From the NCBI GenBank assembly GCA_947501275.1, contig CANMVD010000004.1:1-64000 (forward strand): DNA of 64,000 nt, read 5' to 3'. Positions 53,723-63,525 of the stretch are shown here, piece by piece. The DNA comes from an uncultured Tateyamaria sp. Lineage in GTDB: Bacteria > Pseudomonadota > Alphaproteobacteria > Rhodobacterales > Rhodobacteraceae. The stretch's first letter is position 1; every line of letters begins with the position of its first letter. A model generated the notes under the pieces. That model was not told the DNA's origin. It saw nothing but the letters and a program-made list of their open reading frames with translations, and did no database searches. Both the position numbers and the translations under genes were made by a program.

Positions 53723-54877
53723 TTAAAACAGGAAGTCGCTGCCATCGAGGTCCGCCAAATCGATGTTTTCGATCTCTAAACTTCCTGAGCCGCCGACAAG
53801 CGACAGATCAATAATCACGGACCTGCTGTTTTGCGACAAAGCCCCCGATCCACTGAGTTCGCCAAAGTCGGCGATCCCCAGAAAGTTCAGTGCTATCAAG
53901 TCGCTGCCGTCCTGGAAATCTGTGATGCGGTCATCGCCATTGCCCTTGCGCTGCATCACAAAAACGTCGCTGGCCCCGCCCCCTTCAAGAACATCATTGC
54001 CGCGCCCGCCGTTCAGCAAATCGTTGCGGCCACCGCCGGACAACCTGTCGTCGCCCAAGCCGCCAAACAGCCGATCCGTGCCCGCGTCACCGCTCAGATC
54101 ATCGTCCCCGCGCCCGCCTTCCAGCAGATCATTGCCGTCACCACCCTGAAATTCGTTGTCTTCATCCCCACCGGTCAGAGTGTCCCGGCCACTGCCGCCA
54201 AAGACCAGACCGTCAACATAGCCCTGTTTCCCGAGATACCTGTCCGTACCGTCTGTGAAGATGATATCGCCAAACATCTCACCCGAGTTCGAGATAACAA
54301 TTGACGTGTTCGTGGAGCTTCTGACGGAGTATTCAAAGCCGGTGATGGTGCCGGTATTGTCGATCCTTGTCACCGCCTGATTGCCCGTACTCAAGACAAG
54401 GACACCGGTTTCGCCAATGATCTCGCCGGCGTTGCGCACCTCAAAACCCGAGCCGTTCACTGTCGCTTGTACGCCAGTGGACTCGGCGGCAATGGTGCCG
54501 ATATTCGTGATCAAACCAAATCCGTTGCCATCACTGGTCGAGATGCGCACGCCGTTGTTGCCAAGGATCTGACCTGCGTTCAGCAACTCAAAGTCATCCT
54601 GCAGGGTGCCAAGGATCGCGGTGCTGTTCAAACCGCCCGAAACAATGCCCGTTGCACCGATCGTGATTTCGACGGCATTGTTATCCGTCAAAAAGATGGG
54701 CGCCGCCCCGGTAGACAACACCTCGCCATTGATCAGCATTTCGTGTGTGCCACCTGACGTCGCCTGGATGGCAGCCCCTGCGAACACGGCAATCGACCCG
54801 CTTGAGGTCACAATAATATTGTCAAAGTTGCTCAGGATCTGGCTGGCCGAAATCGAGTCGTCGACAAGGATGTTCAT
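53723..54877 (-). CDS. RTX (hemolysin-type calcium-binding repeat) secreted protein
   Basis: 384 aa from the ATG at 54875-54877 (GGAGAG upstream); the open frame to 55027 is not used. The first ~210 residues are a repetitive beta-helix-like region ([32 protein letters not shown]). Residues ~225-310 hold several GGxGxDxLx nonapeptides ([40 protein letters not shown]), and the C-terminal ~75 residues ([14 protein letters not shown]-like, ending DLDGSDFLF) are typical of type I secretion substrates. No signal peptide, so export should be by a type I system elsewhere. Possible adhesin or surface-matrix protein. Confidence 0.85.
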   Translation of the reverse strand: MNILVDDSISASQILSNFDNIIVTSSGSIAVFAGAAIQATSGGTHEMLINGEVLSTGAAPIFLTDNNAVEITIGATGIVSGGLNSTAILGTLQDDFELLNAGQILGNNGVRISTSDGNGFGLITNIGTIAAESTGVQATVNGSGFEVRNAGEIIGETGVLVLSTGNQAVTRIDNTGTITGFEYSVRSSTNTSIVISNSGEMFGDIIFTDGTDRYLGKQGYVDGLVFGGSGRDTLTGGDEDNEFQGGDGNDLLEGGRGDDDLSGDAGTDRLFGGLGDDRLSGGGRNDLLNGGRGNDVLEGGGASDVFVMQRKGNGDDRITDFQDGSDLIALNFLGIADFGELSGSGALSQNSRSVIIDLSLVGGSGSLEIENIDLADLDGSDFLF

Positions 54878-55033
54878 TAAATTCTCTCCGTTGAAAACTG
54901 CGGGGTGTTGGACCCCAAAACGTAAAATGCTGACGTTTGCCGCTGCGGTACCGGAATAGGTGCCGAAGTTTGGAAAACTCTGAAAAACAGTATAACGGAC
55001 CAGAACGGAGTCAAACGTGAAAAACACGTTAAG

Positions 55034-55045
55034 GCATTATAATGC
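55034..55045. promoter_or_regulatory. Palindrome GCATTATAATGC upstream of the RTX gene
   Basis: A perfect 12-bp palindrome containing a consensus TATAAT hexamer on both strands, about 155 bp before the RTX start and 60 bp after sufS. It may be the -10 element of the RTX promoter; no clear -35 is seen. Confidence 0.35.
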
Positions 55046-55105
55046 TTACCTTTCTGCGCGGCGTCCGCAACGCATTTCGAAACATTCGCCTTGGGCGGGT
55101 GTGCG

Positions 55106-56326
55106 CTAGCCAAACAACTCGTGCGCCAGTTCCAACGCATCCACCAACGCGTCCACTTCAGCCTTGGTGTTGTACATTCCAAAGGAGGCACGGCACGTGG
55201 CTGTCAGCCCCATGTGCTCCATCAGCGGCCCTGTGCAGTGTTGCCCGGCCCGGACCGCGACACCCTTCTTGTCGAGGATGGTCGAGATGTCATGCGCATG
55301 CCCTGCCCCTTCCAGAGTGAAGGAAAAGATCGCGCCTTTGTCAGGGGTCGTTCCCTGCACCTGCAACCAGTTCAATCCGCCAAGACGTTCGACAGTATAG
55401 TCGCGCAACATGTCTTCGTGGGCCGAGATGGCTTCCATCCCGTGACCCATCATGTAATCGAGAGCGACGCCCAAACCGATCATTTGCACGATGCCCGGCG
55501 TGCCAGCCTCGAACTTCATAGGCCCATCGTTGTAGATTACCTCGTTCTTGAAAACATCCTTGATCATGTCTCCACCACCGATGAAGGGGCGCATTTCAGC
55601 CATGCGATCGGCCCGCACATAGATCGCACCTGACCCGGACGGGCCGTAGAGTTTGTGCCCCGTAATCGCATAGAAATCAGCACCAAGGTCCTGCACATCG
55701 ACGGGCATGTGCACGCAGGCTTGCGAGCCGTCCACGAGCACCGGCACGCCTCTGTCATGGGCTCCATCGCAGATCGATTTCACATCTACCTTGGTGCCCA
55801 GCACGTTCGACATATGTGTCACCGCAATCAGCTTGGTGCGCGGCGTGATTGCCTCAAGCACTTTTTGCGGGTCCAAAGCGCCCGTGCTGTCGACATCTAC
55901 CCATTTCAGAACAACGCCTTGGCGTTCGCGCAGGAAATGCCAGGGCACAATGTTGGCGTGGTGTTCCATCACAGACAAGATGATCTCATCGCCCGCTTCC
56001 ATCCGTGGCATCGCCCAGCCATAGGCCACCATGTTGATGCCTTCAGTCGTGCCCGAATTAAAGATGATCTCGTCTTCGGATCCGACATTCAGAAAACGCG
56101 CAATCTTGGCGCGCACAGCTTCATAATTATCCGTCGCGAGGTTGGACAGAAAGTGTAAGCCACGGTGCACATTGGCATATTCTTCGGAGTAAGCCCGGGA
56201 GATGGCGTCAATCACCACTTGCGGTTTCTGCGCCGAAGCCCCGTTGTCGAGATACACCAAAGGCTTGCCATTGACCTCACGGCTGAGGATCGGGAAATCC
56301 GCCCGGATCTTTTCGACGTCATACAT
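55106..56326 (-). CDS. sufS: Cysteine desulfurase SufS
   Basis: 406 aa class II cysteine desulfurase. PLP-Lys is in AITGHKLYGPSGSG, and the active Cys in RAGQHCTGPLMEHMG. Other marks are VYLDNGASAQKP, HRGLHFLS and NSGTTEGIN. It mobilises sulfur from cysteine for the SufBCD scaffold. It is the last gene of the suf operon and overlaps the upstream Yip1-like gene by 8 nt. Confidence 0.95.
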   Translation of the reverse strand: MYDVEKIRADFPILSREVNGKPLVYLDNGASAQKPQVVIDAISRAYSEEYANVHRGLHFLSNLATDNYEAVRAKIARFLNVGSEDEIIFNSGTTEGINMVAYGWAMPRMEAGDEIILSVMEHHANIVPWHFLRERQGVVLKWVDVDSTGALDPQKVLEAITPRTKLIAVTHMSNVLGTKVDVKSICDGAHDRGVPVLVDGSQACVHMPVDVQDLGADFYAITGHKLYGPSGSGAIYVRADRMAEMRPFIGGGDMIKDVFKNEVIYNDGPMKFEAGTPGIVQMIGLGVALDYMMGHGMEAISAHEDMLRDYTVERLGGLNWLQVQGTTPDKGAIFSFTLEGAGHAHDISTILDKKGVAVRAGQHCTGPLMEHMGLTATCRASFGMYNTKAEVDALVDALELAHELFG

Positions 56327-56921
56327 TGTTCATTCCTCCGGCCGTCAGGCCAAACAGCGTCACGATCAGCATCAAGCCCAACAGCATTCCGGCGCTCACA
56401 GCGACAAGCAGCCCAAACGCCCGCAATAGCGAGTCAAAGCGCAGGGCCGCAGATATAAAATGCAGCATCAGCCAGAATGCTGCGATCATCACGACCAAGG
56501 CAACAAGTCCCCCCAGCACGGGTACTGCAAGGCTAAGAACGATCACCACAACCTGCGCTGCCACCCGCAACGCCTGCAGCCACGTCAGCAGCACCAGCAG
56601 TTCGGCCAATTCCCCTTCGCCGCCCATGGCGCGCCCGGCCCAGAACAGCGCATGCACCATCACAACAAGCCCACCCGCCGTCAGCAAGAACAGCGCCAGT
56701 GGCCGCTCAAGCAACGCCAAGACAGGAAATGCATCGATCACTTCGGGGTCCGTGGGTGGTCCAATCGCCGTCATTGTTCCCACCAACAGCGCGGTGAGCG
56801 CGCACACAGCCCCAAGCGCCATATACACGGTGTTCCGCTCGATCTGCCACGCCATGATCTGCTGGGAGGTGCCACGCGGATCACGCAAGGTTTGCAGGGC
56901 CAGCTCGAACCAGAAGGTCAT
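56319..56921 (-). CDS. Yip1-domain membrane protein (suf operon, second copy)
   Basis: 200 aa from the ATG at 56919-56921, overlapping the preceding gene by 4 nt. About five hydrophobic helices (MALGAVCALTALLVGTMTAI, ALFLLTAGGLVVMVHALFWA, GLVALVVMIAAFWLMLHF, LLVAVSAGMLLGLMLIVTLF). It resembles bacterial YIP1-family proteins. Function unknown, but it is translationally coupled to sufS and to another Yip1-like gene. Confidence 0.75.
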   Translation of the reverse strand: MTFWFELALQTLRDPRGTSQQIMAWQIERNTVYMALGAVCALTALLVGTMTAIGPPTDPEVIDAFPVLALLERPLALFLLTAGGLVVMVHALFWAGRAMGGEGELAELLVLLTWLQALRVAAQVVVIVLSLAVPVLGGLVALVVMIAAFWLMLHFISAALRFDSLLRAFGLLVAVSAGMLLGLMLIVTLFGLTAGGMNNV

Positions 56922-57400
56922 GATCTGCGTTCCTGTGCGATGGATCCACCGATCCAGAACCAACCAAAAACCACCAGCCAGATCAGGCCCACGATTTGCA
57001 ATTCCAGTCCGGGGCCAACAAAGCCCGCCGTCAGACCGTGCAACAGGATCAAAGGCGACGATGCCAACAAGGCCCAGAACAGTGCCAGCCGCGCGCCGTA
57101 GGCAGAGCCGTTCCCGCCCAGAATGCGGCCAACGCCGCGCGCCAACAGCGCGATGGCATAAAGCGCCAGGGGCGCGATGAAAATCCACGCCATCAGGGTC
57201 GCCCCCATCAGCATGTTCAGGTCCTGCCCGGTAAGGTGCGCCTCGCGGGACAGGCGTGGCAGTTGCGCGACAAACACCAGCGCGCACGCCCCCATAAGAT
57301 AGGCGAGCGCGCGATCTTCGCGCGCGCCCATCTCAAGCAGACGACGCATCACGCGCCCCGGCCCACGATAGGTGGCTGCAATATTGCGCGAGATGGCCAT
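56918..57400 (-). CDS. Yip1-domain membrane protein (suf operon, first copy)
   Basis: 160 aa; starts MAISRNIAATYRGPGRVMRR, with about four hydrophobic helices (LMGACALVFVAQLP, LMAWIFIAPLALYAIALL, LFWALLASSPLILLHGL, VGLIWLVVFGWFWIGG). YIP1-like. It starts 1 nt after the sufD stop. The N-terminus is basic and cytoplasmic by the positive-inside rule. Function unknown. Confidence 0.75.
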   Translation of the reverse strand: MAISRNIAATYRGPGRVMRRLLEMGAREDRALAYLMGACALVFVAQLPRLSREAHLTGQDLNMLMGATLMAWIFIAPLALYAIALLARGVGRILGGNGSAYGARLALFWALLASSPLILLHGLTAGFVGPGLELQIVGLIWLVVFGWFWIGGSIAQERRS

Positions 57401-57401
57401 G

Positions 57402-58676
57402 TTAGCCCCGGTGTCGCTCCAACCAACCCTGCAAGCGGTCTACCAGAGCATCGCGCAGTGTCTCGTCCTCGATTTCTTCAACCGCTTCGGCCAGAAACGC
57501 GAGCGTCAGCAAGTCCGTTGCATCTGCGGCAGGCACGCCACGCGAGCGCAGGTAAAACAGCGCTTCTTCGTCTATCGCACCTGAGGTAGAGCCATGCGAA
57601 CACGCCACATCGTCGGCGTAGATTTCCAGTTCCGGCTTGGCGAGGAATTCACTGTCCCCATCCAGCAAGAGCGACTGGCTGATCTGGTAACCGTCTGTTT
57701 TCTGGGCACCTTCCTTGACAAGGATCTTACCCTGAAAGACGCCAACAGCCCCGTTGCGCAGCACTTTCTTGAACACCTGACGGCTTTCGCATGCCACCGC
57801 ATCATGGGTGATGAACACGGTGTCGTCGTGGTGAAAATCCCCGTCTCCGACGCAAGCGCCAGCAACATGCGCCACCGCATTGTCGCCCGTGATGTCGATC
57901 ACGCATTCGTTGCGCGTCAAACGGCCATTCACAGTCAGCGTAAACGACTTGAACGTGCTTTCAGCCCCGAGACGCGTGAAGATATGCGTCACGGCGCGGC
58001 GTTCATGGTCACGACCCTGTGCACGCACATGGTGGAAAGTTGCACCATCCGCCACGTCTACTTCCATGACCTTGTTCAATCGTGCAGCGGCAGGCCCAGT
58101 TTCCAGCAACGTCAGTTCAGCACCCGCGTCCAACTTAACCAGGTGGTGCAGAATTGCGTCCGATCCGGAGTCTTTGTGCAGATAAATCAGGTTGATCGGC
58201 TTGGTCGCCTTGTCCGTGACATGGATCAAAACGCCGTCACTGGCAAAGGCGGTGTTCAACGCGGCGAGCGGGCGCTGCACGTAGTGGCCAGCACCTTCCA
58301 ACGATCCATAAAGCTCGGACGCCCAGTGGATGTCAGCGGCTTCTGCCAGACGGTCAATGCGCACCCCGGACAGGGTCAGATCGTCGGATGCTTCTGCATC
58401 AAATACGCCGTCAACAAAGACAATCTTCACCCGATCCAGATCGTCGAACAACGGACCTTCGTCATTGTGAAAGATTGCCGCTGTTTCTGGCTCCGGTTGG
58501 GTCAATGTATCGGGGCGCGTGAACTTCCAATACTCGTCGCGCCGCTGTGGCAATCCCATATCCTGCACACGGGCCAGTGCGGCCTTGCGCGCTGCCTCTG
58601 ACCAACCACCGGTGGGCATCGTCAGGGTTGCCAGACGCTCTTCGGTCAGGCTGGGCTGTTGGGCTGGTGCTGCCAT
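57402..58676 (-). CDS. sufD: Fe-S assembly scaffold subunit SufD
   Basis: 424 aa from ATG 58676 (a GTG one codon earlier is possible). The SufBD beta-helix core carries ILVKEGAQKTDGYQISQSLL and ACSHGSTSGAIDEEALFYLR, the latter with the conserved His used for cluster assembly. It forms SufBC2D with the neighbours. Overlaps the sufC stop by 1 nt (TGATG). Confidence 0.93.
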   Translation of the reverse strand: MAAPAQQPSLTEERLATLTMPTGGWSEAARKAALARVQDMGLPQRRDEYWKFTRPDTLTQPEPETAAIFHNDEGPLFDDLDRVKIVFVDGVFDAEASDDLTLSGVRIDRLAEAADIHWASELYGSLEGAGHYVQRPLAALNTAFASDGVLIHVTDKATKPINLIYLHKDSGSDAILHHLVKLDAGAELTLLETGPAAARLNKVMEVDVADGATFHHVRAQGRDHERRAVTHIFTRLGAESTFKSFTLTVNGRLTRNECVIDITGDNAVAHVAGACVGDGDFHHDDTVFITHDAVACESRQVFKKVLRNGAVGVFQGKILVKEGAQKTDGYQISQSLLLDGDSEFLAKPELEIYADDVACSHGSTSGAIDEEALFYLRSRGVPAADATDLLTLAFLAEAVEEIEDETLRDALVDRLQGWLERHRG

Positions 58677-59431
58677 CACGCCACCTCGGCGAGGATGTCG
58701 GCATAGCCGTTGTTTTCAACTTCCAGCGCCAGTTCGGGGCCACCCGTTTTGACGATACGGCCATTGGCCATGATGTGCACAACGTCCGGTTTGATGTGGT
58801 CAAGCAACCGCTGATAGTGCGTGATCACCAGAAAACCCCGGCCCTCGCTGCGCAACGCATTCACACCCTCGGCCACAAGCTTCATCGCATCCACGTCGAG
58901 ACCTGAATCCGTTTCATCTAGAATACACATCTTGGGCTCAAGCATCGCCATCTGCAGGATTTCGTTGCGCTTTTTCTCACCACCGGAGAACCCTACATTG
59001 ACGGGCCGCTTCAACATATCGGCGTCGATCTTCAATTCCTTGGCACGCGCACGAATGACCTTGAGAAAATCTGCTGCGCTCATTTCCTCTTCGCCGCGGG
59101 CCTTGCGTTGGGCATTCACGGCCGTGCGCAGGAAAGTCATGTTGCCCACGCCAGGGATCTCGACGGGGTATTGAAAGGCCAAAAACAGGCCAGCCGCCGC
59201 GCGCTCTTCCGGTTCGATGTCCAGAAGGTCGATATCGCCCAGATGGGCCGAACCACCGGTGACCTCGTAGCCATCCTTGCCAGACAACACATAGGACAGT
59301 GTCGATTTCCCCGACCCGTTTGGCCCCATGATCGCATGTACCTTGCCCGCTTCGACCTCAAGGTCGACACCTTTGAGGATCTGTTTGTCTTCTTCCTCGA
59401 GTTGCACATGCAAGTCTTTGATCTTCAGCAT
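58676..59431 (-). CDS. sufC: Fe-S assembly ATPase SufC
   Basis: 251 aa from the ATG at 59429-59431 (GGAAG upstream). ABC ATPase with Walker A GPNGSGKST, SufC-type signature VGFSGGEKKRNEILQMAMLE, Walker B CILDETDSGLDVDAMK and switch His in VITHYQRLL. Cytoplasmic ATPase driving shape changes of SufBD. Confidence 0.95.
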   Translation of the reverse strand: MLKIKDLHVQLEEEDKQILKGVDLEVEAGKVHAIMGPNGSGKSTLSYVLSGKDGYEVTGGSAHLGDIDLLDIEPEERAAAGLFLAFQYPVEIPGVGNMTFLRTAVNAQRKARGEEEMSAADFLKVIRARAKELKIDADMLKRPVNVGFSGGEKKRNEILQMAMLEPKMCILDETDSGLDVDAMKLVAEGVNALRSEGRGFLVITHYQRLLDHIKPDVVHIMANGRIVKTGGPELALEVENNGYADILAEVA

Positions 59432-59518
59432 CTTTTCTTCCTTTTGCAGTAAGGCGCGCAATCGCACGGCTTACATCTTCATCCCTGGCAGGGCGTGTCA
59501 TTTCAGACCGTCTGCCCC

Positions 59519-59764
59519 TTATTCTTCATCTGTTTCTTCGACACGCCGGAACAGTTGCTGCACCCCGACAGCGACGGACACCGCCATAGACAGCATCGCA
59601 AACCACACCCAAAATGATGTCAGCGCCAGCGGGTGTGCCACGGAGGCCGCAATGATCCCGACAAGCACCATGATGCAAAACACCAAGCCGCCCTGCTGCG
59701 TGCCATCCAGATCCGACACCACGTGTCGCTTGATTTTAGGGCGTTGTGGCTCCGTTTGTGTCAT
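59519..59764 (-). CDS. Small two-helix membrane protein in suf operon
   Basis: 81 aa. Two hydrophobic helices (GGLVFCIMVLVGIIAASVA and SFWVWFAMLSMAVSVAVGV) with an acidic C-terminal tail (EETDEE). Overlaps the next upstream gene by 4 nt (ATGA), so it is coupled. No known family; conserved position between sufB and sufC is the only clue. 87 bp separate it from sufC. Confidence 0.7.
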   Translation of the reverse strand: MTQTEPQRPKIKRHVVSDLDGTQQGGLVFCIMVLVGIIAASVAHPLALTSFWVWFAMLSMAVSVAVGVQQLFRRVEETDEE

Positions 59765-60102
59765 TTGCGCTTGGCCTCGATCTCCGCAAGCGCCTCGCGC
59801 ACCTCTGCCTCGGTGCGGGAACGGCCAGCGCTGTATTCATCCGGCTCGGCCGATTTGACCAAAAGCATCGCTACCACGCCAGCCGGGAACAGCATTGCAC
59901 CTGTGATCGCAAAAAAGATCGCAAAACCCGGTGCCACGATCACGCTCAGGATCAGGCCAAACAACCCGCCCGAAAGGACGGCCAAAACCATTTTGCCAAA
60001 AACGCCTGTTCGCGGCGAGTGCCCAGCCGTTTTTGCCAACTCCGCTTTTGGATGCGGATTGGTTCGCCCAATTTGTTGTGACGCGTCGACATGAGACTCC
60101 AT
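59761..60102 (-). CDS. Small membrane protein in suf operon
   Basis: 113 aa. A soluble N-terminal ~35 residues, two hydrophobic helices (VLAVLSGGLFGLILSVIVAP, FAIFFAITGAMLFPAGVVAM) and a charged C-terminal helix (EAEVREALAEIEAKRK). Starts 6 nt after sufB. Unknown function. Confidence 0.7.
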   Translation of the reverse strand: MESHVDASQQIGRTNPHPKAELAKTAGHSPRTGVFGKMVLAVLSGGLFGLILSVIVAPGFAIFFAITGAMLFPAGVVAMLLVKSAEPDEYSAGRSRTEAEVREALAEIEAKRK

Positions 60103-60108
60103 CTCGGA

Positions 60109-61644
60109 CTACCCAACCGAACCTTCGAGTGAAATCGCCACAAGCTGTTGAGCTTCCATGGCAAATTCCATCGGCAGCGCCTGCAACACGTCCTTGCAGA
60201 AACCGTTTACAACCAACGCAACCGCTTCTTCTTCGTCCATGCCACGCGAGCGACAATAAAACAGCTGGTCATCGTCCACCTTGGATGTCGTCGCTTCATG
60301 CTCGACCCGGCTGCTGTTGTTTTTCACCTCTATGTACGGAACTGTATGCGCACCGCACTTGTCGCCAATCAGCAATGAATCGCACTGCGTATAGTTGCGC
60401 GAGTTCTTGGCCTTGGGGTGCATCGACACAAGCCCGCGATAAGTGTTCTGCGCCTTGCCCGCGCTGATCCCTTTGGAGACGATGCGCGATTTGGTGTTCT
60501 TGCCCAGATGCACCATCTTGGTGCCGGTGTCGGCCTGCTGCATATTGTTGGCAATCGCGATGGAATAGAATTCGCCCTGAGTATCGTCGCCGCGCAGGAT
60601 GCAGGACGGGTATTTCCACGTCACGGCAGAGCCCGTTTCGACCTGCGTCCACATCACCTTCGCCCGGTCGCCCCGGCAATCGGCACGCTTGGTCACAAAG
60701 TTGTAAATCCCGCCTTTGCCGTTTTCATCACCGGGGAACCAGTTCTGCACCGTCGAGTATTTCACCTCGGCATCTTCAAGCAACACGATTTCCACCACAG
60801 CCGCGTGCAACTGGCTGGTGTCGCGTTGCGGTGCCGTGCACCCTTCGAGGTAGGAGACATAGGAGTCTTTGTCGGCAATGATCAGCGTACGTTCGAACTG
60901 GCCGGTGTTTTCCGCGTTGATGCGGAAATATGTCGACAGCTCCATTGGGCAGCGCACGCCCGGCGGGATGTAAACAAAGGACCCATCCGAAAACACAGCC
61001 GAATTCAGCGTCGCATAGAAATTGTCAGACACTGGCACAACTGAACCGAGATACTTCTTGACCAACTCCGGATGCTCTTTGATCGCTTCCGAAATCGAAC
61101 AGAAGATCACACCTGCCTTGGCAAGTTCTGCCTGAAACGTTGTGCCCACGGAAACAGAATCAAACACGGCATCGACGGCCACCTTGCGTCCCTCGGCAGG
61201 CGCGTTTTCCGCCCCTTCGACACCCGCAAGGATCATCTGTTCCTTCAGGGGGATGCCAAGTTTTTCGTATGTGGCAAGCAGCTTTGGGTCAACCTCATCC
61301 AGCGACTTGGGCTTCACTTCCATGGATTTGGGGCGGGCGTAATAGTACTGGTCTTGAAAATCGATCTCGGGGTAATCCACCATCGCCCAGTCGGGCTCGA
61401 CCATCTTGAGCCAGCGATCGTAAGCGGCCAAACGCCAGTCCAGCATCCACTCGGGCTCTTCGTTCTTTTCCGAAATAAGACGGACAATGTCGGGGGTCAG
61501 GCCCTTCGGGGCATATTCCATCTCGATGTCGGTTTCCCAGCCATACTTGTAGGCGCCACCGACCTCGCGGACCGCATCGACGGTCTCCTGATCGACACCA
61601 TCCTTGACCACTACATCTTCGACAACATTGTCCATATCAGACAT
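60109..61644 (-). CDS. sufB: Fe-S assembly scaffold subunit SufB
   Basis: 511 aa. SufB core: [40 protein letters not shown] and [20 protein letters not shown], with the conserved Cys used as the acceptor site (TQCDS). Assembles [Fe-S] clusters with SufC, SufD and SufS. Lies 20 nt after the cysteine desulfurase gene. Confidence 0.95.
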   Translation of the reverse strand: MSDMDNVVEDVVVKDGVDQETVDAVREVGGAYKYGWETDIEMEYAPKGLTPDIVRLISEKNEEPEWMLDWRLAAYDRWLKMVEPDWAMVDYPEIDFQDQYYYARPKSMEVKPKSLDEVDPKLLATYEKLGIPLKEQMILAGVEGAENAPAEGRKVAVDAVFDSVSVGTTFQAELAKAGVIFCSISEAIKEHPELVKKYLGSVVPVSDNFYATLNSAVFSDGSFVYIPPGVRCPMELSTYFRINAENTGQFERTLIIADKDSYVSYLEGCTAPQRDTSQLHAAVVEIVLLEDAEVKYSTVQNWFPGDENGKGGIYNFVTKRADCRGDRAKVMWTQVETGSAVTWKYPSCILRGDDTQGEFYSIAIANNMQQADTGTKMVHLGKNTKSRIVSKGISAGKAQNTYRGLVSMHPKAKNSRNYTQCDSLLIGDKCGAHTVPYIEVKNNSSRVEHEATTSKVDDDQLFYCRSRGMDEEEAVALVVNGFCKDVLQALPMEFAMEAQQLVAISLEGSVG

Positions 61645-61664
61645 TTCCCTTTTGCATCAGCGGC

Positions 61665-62852
61665 CTATGCCGCCCGTGCTTCGTGCTTCTTCAACTTTTG
61701 CGCCCATATGTCAGCAAAGCGCAAAACATCCTTTTCCGTCGTGTCCAAACCCAGCGACACGCGCACCGCGTCACCTGCCACATCATCCAGCCCCATGGCC
61801 TGCAAGACGCGGCTGGCCTTGACCTTGCCCGACGAACAGGCAGACCCGGCCGAAATGGCAAACCCCGCCAAATCCATCTGCATCACCTGCGTCTCACCCT
61901 TCCATCCGGGCGTTGCAAAACAACTGGTGTTTGGAAGGCGCGGGACATCTTTCCCGATAAAAATAGTCGTATTTGAAGCGGCAGCAAGGGCAGTTTCTAG
62001 AATATTTCTAAGTTTCTCCACATCCGCCCACTTAGCTGCCTCCACGTCTCGCTGCGCGGCTTCCGCGGCAGCGCCAAAACCGGCGATCCCGACAACATTT
62101 TCCGTGCCGGAACGACGACCCATCTCCTGTCCACCACCCCGCAAGATCGCCTCCGGATCGTCCCGGGTAAAATTGATCAACGCGCCAACGCCCTTGGGGC
62201 CACCGATTTTGTGGGCGGAAAGGATCATGTACGCAGGACGTGTATCATCCCCGTGCTGCACAAGAGCCTTACCGGCCAATTGCGTTACATCACAAACGAC
62301 CGCATGGGGCACATGCCCGGCAGTAAATGAATTGACGTTTCCGTTCGTGACTACTTTACCGTCATTGAACAAAATACCTGTTTCGCTGTTGGCCGCCGAG
62401 ATCGCGACCAAAGCCACGTCACTGTGCGTGGCTGACCATGTCTTACCGCCCAAGCCGGTCAACCAACCCAAGAAGGCGGATGCGCCACCCGGATCAAGCG
62501 CGCCATCGCTGCCGATCAGGGACGGCAAGTCCCCCTCATCCCAATCGAAGAAACAGTCATGTTCCGTTGGCAGGGCAGCAAACACTCCACCATGACGGCC
62601 CTTTTGCGCGACAGCCAAAGCTGCGGCCTCGGTCGCGGAGCCGGTAAAGACTACCTGAGTCGGCAAACAGCCCACCAATGATGCCACTTGCGCGCGCGCA
62701 CGTTCGACAATCATTTTTGCCGCGCGCCCTTCGGCATGCACAGATGACGGATTGCCAATCACATCCATGGCCACCAGCATTGCTTCACGGGCTTCACCCC
62801 GCAAAGGGGTTGTCGCATTATGATCCAGGTAGACCCGGCTCACCTGATCCAT
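61665..62852 (-). CDS. Cysteine desulfurase, IscS/NifS class
   Basis: 395 aa class I cysteine desulfurase: VYLDHNATTPLRGEAREAML, PLP-Lys in ILSAHKIGGPKGVGAL, and active Cys in ISAGSACSSGKVKASRV. It is in addition to sufS further downstream, so the operon has two desulfurases of different class. It may be more specialised than housekeeping IscS. It lies between iscR (54 bp upstream) and sufB. Confidence 0.9.
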   Translation of the reverse strand: MDQVSRVYLDHNATTPLRGEAREAMLVAMDVIGNPSSVHAEGRAAKMIVERARAQVASLVGCLPTQVVFTGSATEAAALAVAQKGRHGGVFAALPTEHDCFFDWDEGDLPSLIGSDGALDPGGASAFLGWLTGLGGKTWSATHSDVALVAISAANSETGILFNDGKVVTNGNVNSFTAGHVPHAVVCDVTQLAGKALVQHGDDTRPAYMILSAHKIGGPKGVGALINFTRDDPEAILRGGGQEMGRRSGTENVVGIAGFGAAAEAAQRDVEAAKWADVEKLRNILETALAAASNTTIFIGKDVPRLPNTSCFATPGWKGETQVMQMDLAGFAISAGSACSSGKVKASRVLQAMGLDDVAGDAVRVSLGLDTTEKDVLRFADIWAQKLKKHEARAA

Positions 62853-62906
62853 CCTTCATCTTGCCAGGCAAACTTCGGGGGTCTGGGGGCTGGCCCCCGT
62901 CCGACA

Positions 62907-63368
62907 TCAACCATCATCGACCACCGCAAACAGGTTGGGCACAGCCGGACAAGGTGCCAACTCGTTGCCAACGACATCCGACAGTCGTGTCTGGTGCAAA
63001 AAGACATAGACGTTGGCGCTCAGACCTTCCCACAAACGATTGGTGAGGGATTGCGCCTGCGAGCCGGACGCCGCACCCGAAGCCCCGGCCCCTTTGTGCA
63101 TCGCATCAACGGTCTCATCGACGGCCGCAAGAATGTCGGACACCCGAATTTCCGATGCCGGGCGTGCAAGACGATACCCACCCCCCGGCCCACGGACCGA
63201 AGACACAAGCTCAGCGCGGCGCAGTTTCACAAACAACTGCTCGAGATAGGGCAGCGATATGTCCTGACGGGTCGAAATATCACCAAGGCTGACCAAGCGA
63301 TCACCTGGTTGCAGGGCGATGTCACTCAGCGCCACCATCGCGTAGCGCCCCTTGGTCGAAAGTTTCAT
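62907..63368 (-). CDS. iscR: Rrf2-family regulator IscR, without the usual cysteine triad
   Basis: 153 aa from the ATG at 63366-63368 (MKLSTKGRYAMVALSDIALQ, typical of Rrf2/IscR); the longer frame to 63539 crosses its promoter. Winged-helix with the recognition segment SVRGPGGGYRLARPASEIRV. The cluster-binding region (around residues 90-110) has no Cys: the only Cys is near the C-terminus (LAPCPAV), whereas E. coli IscR has three. A single-Cys IscR binding an Fe-S cluster has been reported in Rhodobacter, which this matches. It probably represses the suf operon and itself through the palindrome overlapping its -10. Confidence 0.92.
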   Translation of the reverse strand: MKLSTKGRYAMVALSDIALQPGDRLVSLGDISTRQDISLPYLEQLFVKLRRAELVSSVRGPGGGYRLARPASEIRVSDILAAVDETVDAMHKGAGASGAASGSQAQSLTNRLWEGLSANVYVFLHQTRLSDVVGNELAPCPAVPNLFAVVDDG

Positions 63369-63447
63369 AAACCACGCCCCCAATTGACGTTGCACAGCTT
63401 TGGACATACATGCGTTGCCACGCCTGCTTGTACAGCCTGACCCTAGA

Positions 63448-63476
63448 TTTAGAACCGTTCTAAAGAATCCGATCAA
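63448..63476 (-). promoter_or_regulatory. iscR/suf promoter with TTTAGAA-N3-TTCTAAA palindrome
   Basis: On the minus strand TTGATC (63471-63476), a 17-nt spacer and TCTAAA (63448-63453) form the likely iscR promoter. The perfect palindrome TTTAGAA CCG TTCTAAA (63448-63464) overlaps its -10. It resembles iron-responsive palindromes proposed in Rhodobacterales (Iron-Rhodo-box, from memory) and is the expected autoregulation site. Confidence 0.7.
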
Positions 63477-63525
63477 ACCCGTCAAGAAATCGGATCCACA
63501 AAACACGCGCGAGGACAAACCGCAT

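Noticed and set aside
54878-55027. N-terminal extension of the RTX protein
   Set aside because: No ribosome site upstream of 55027, whereas the ATG at 54877 has GGAGAG; the extension has no signal-peptide character.
57594-58601. 335-codon plus-strand frame inside sufD
   Set aside because: Fully antisense to sufD, no recognisable protein.
61072-62595. 507-codon plus-strand frame over sufB and the cysteine desulfurase
   Set aside because: It spans two clear opposite-strand genes and their gap, with low-complexity, His/Arg/Pro-rich translation. A shadow.
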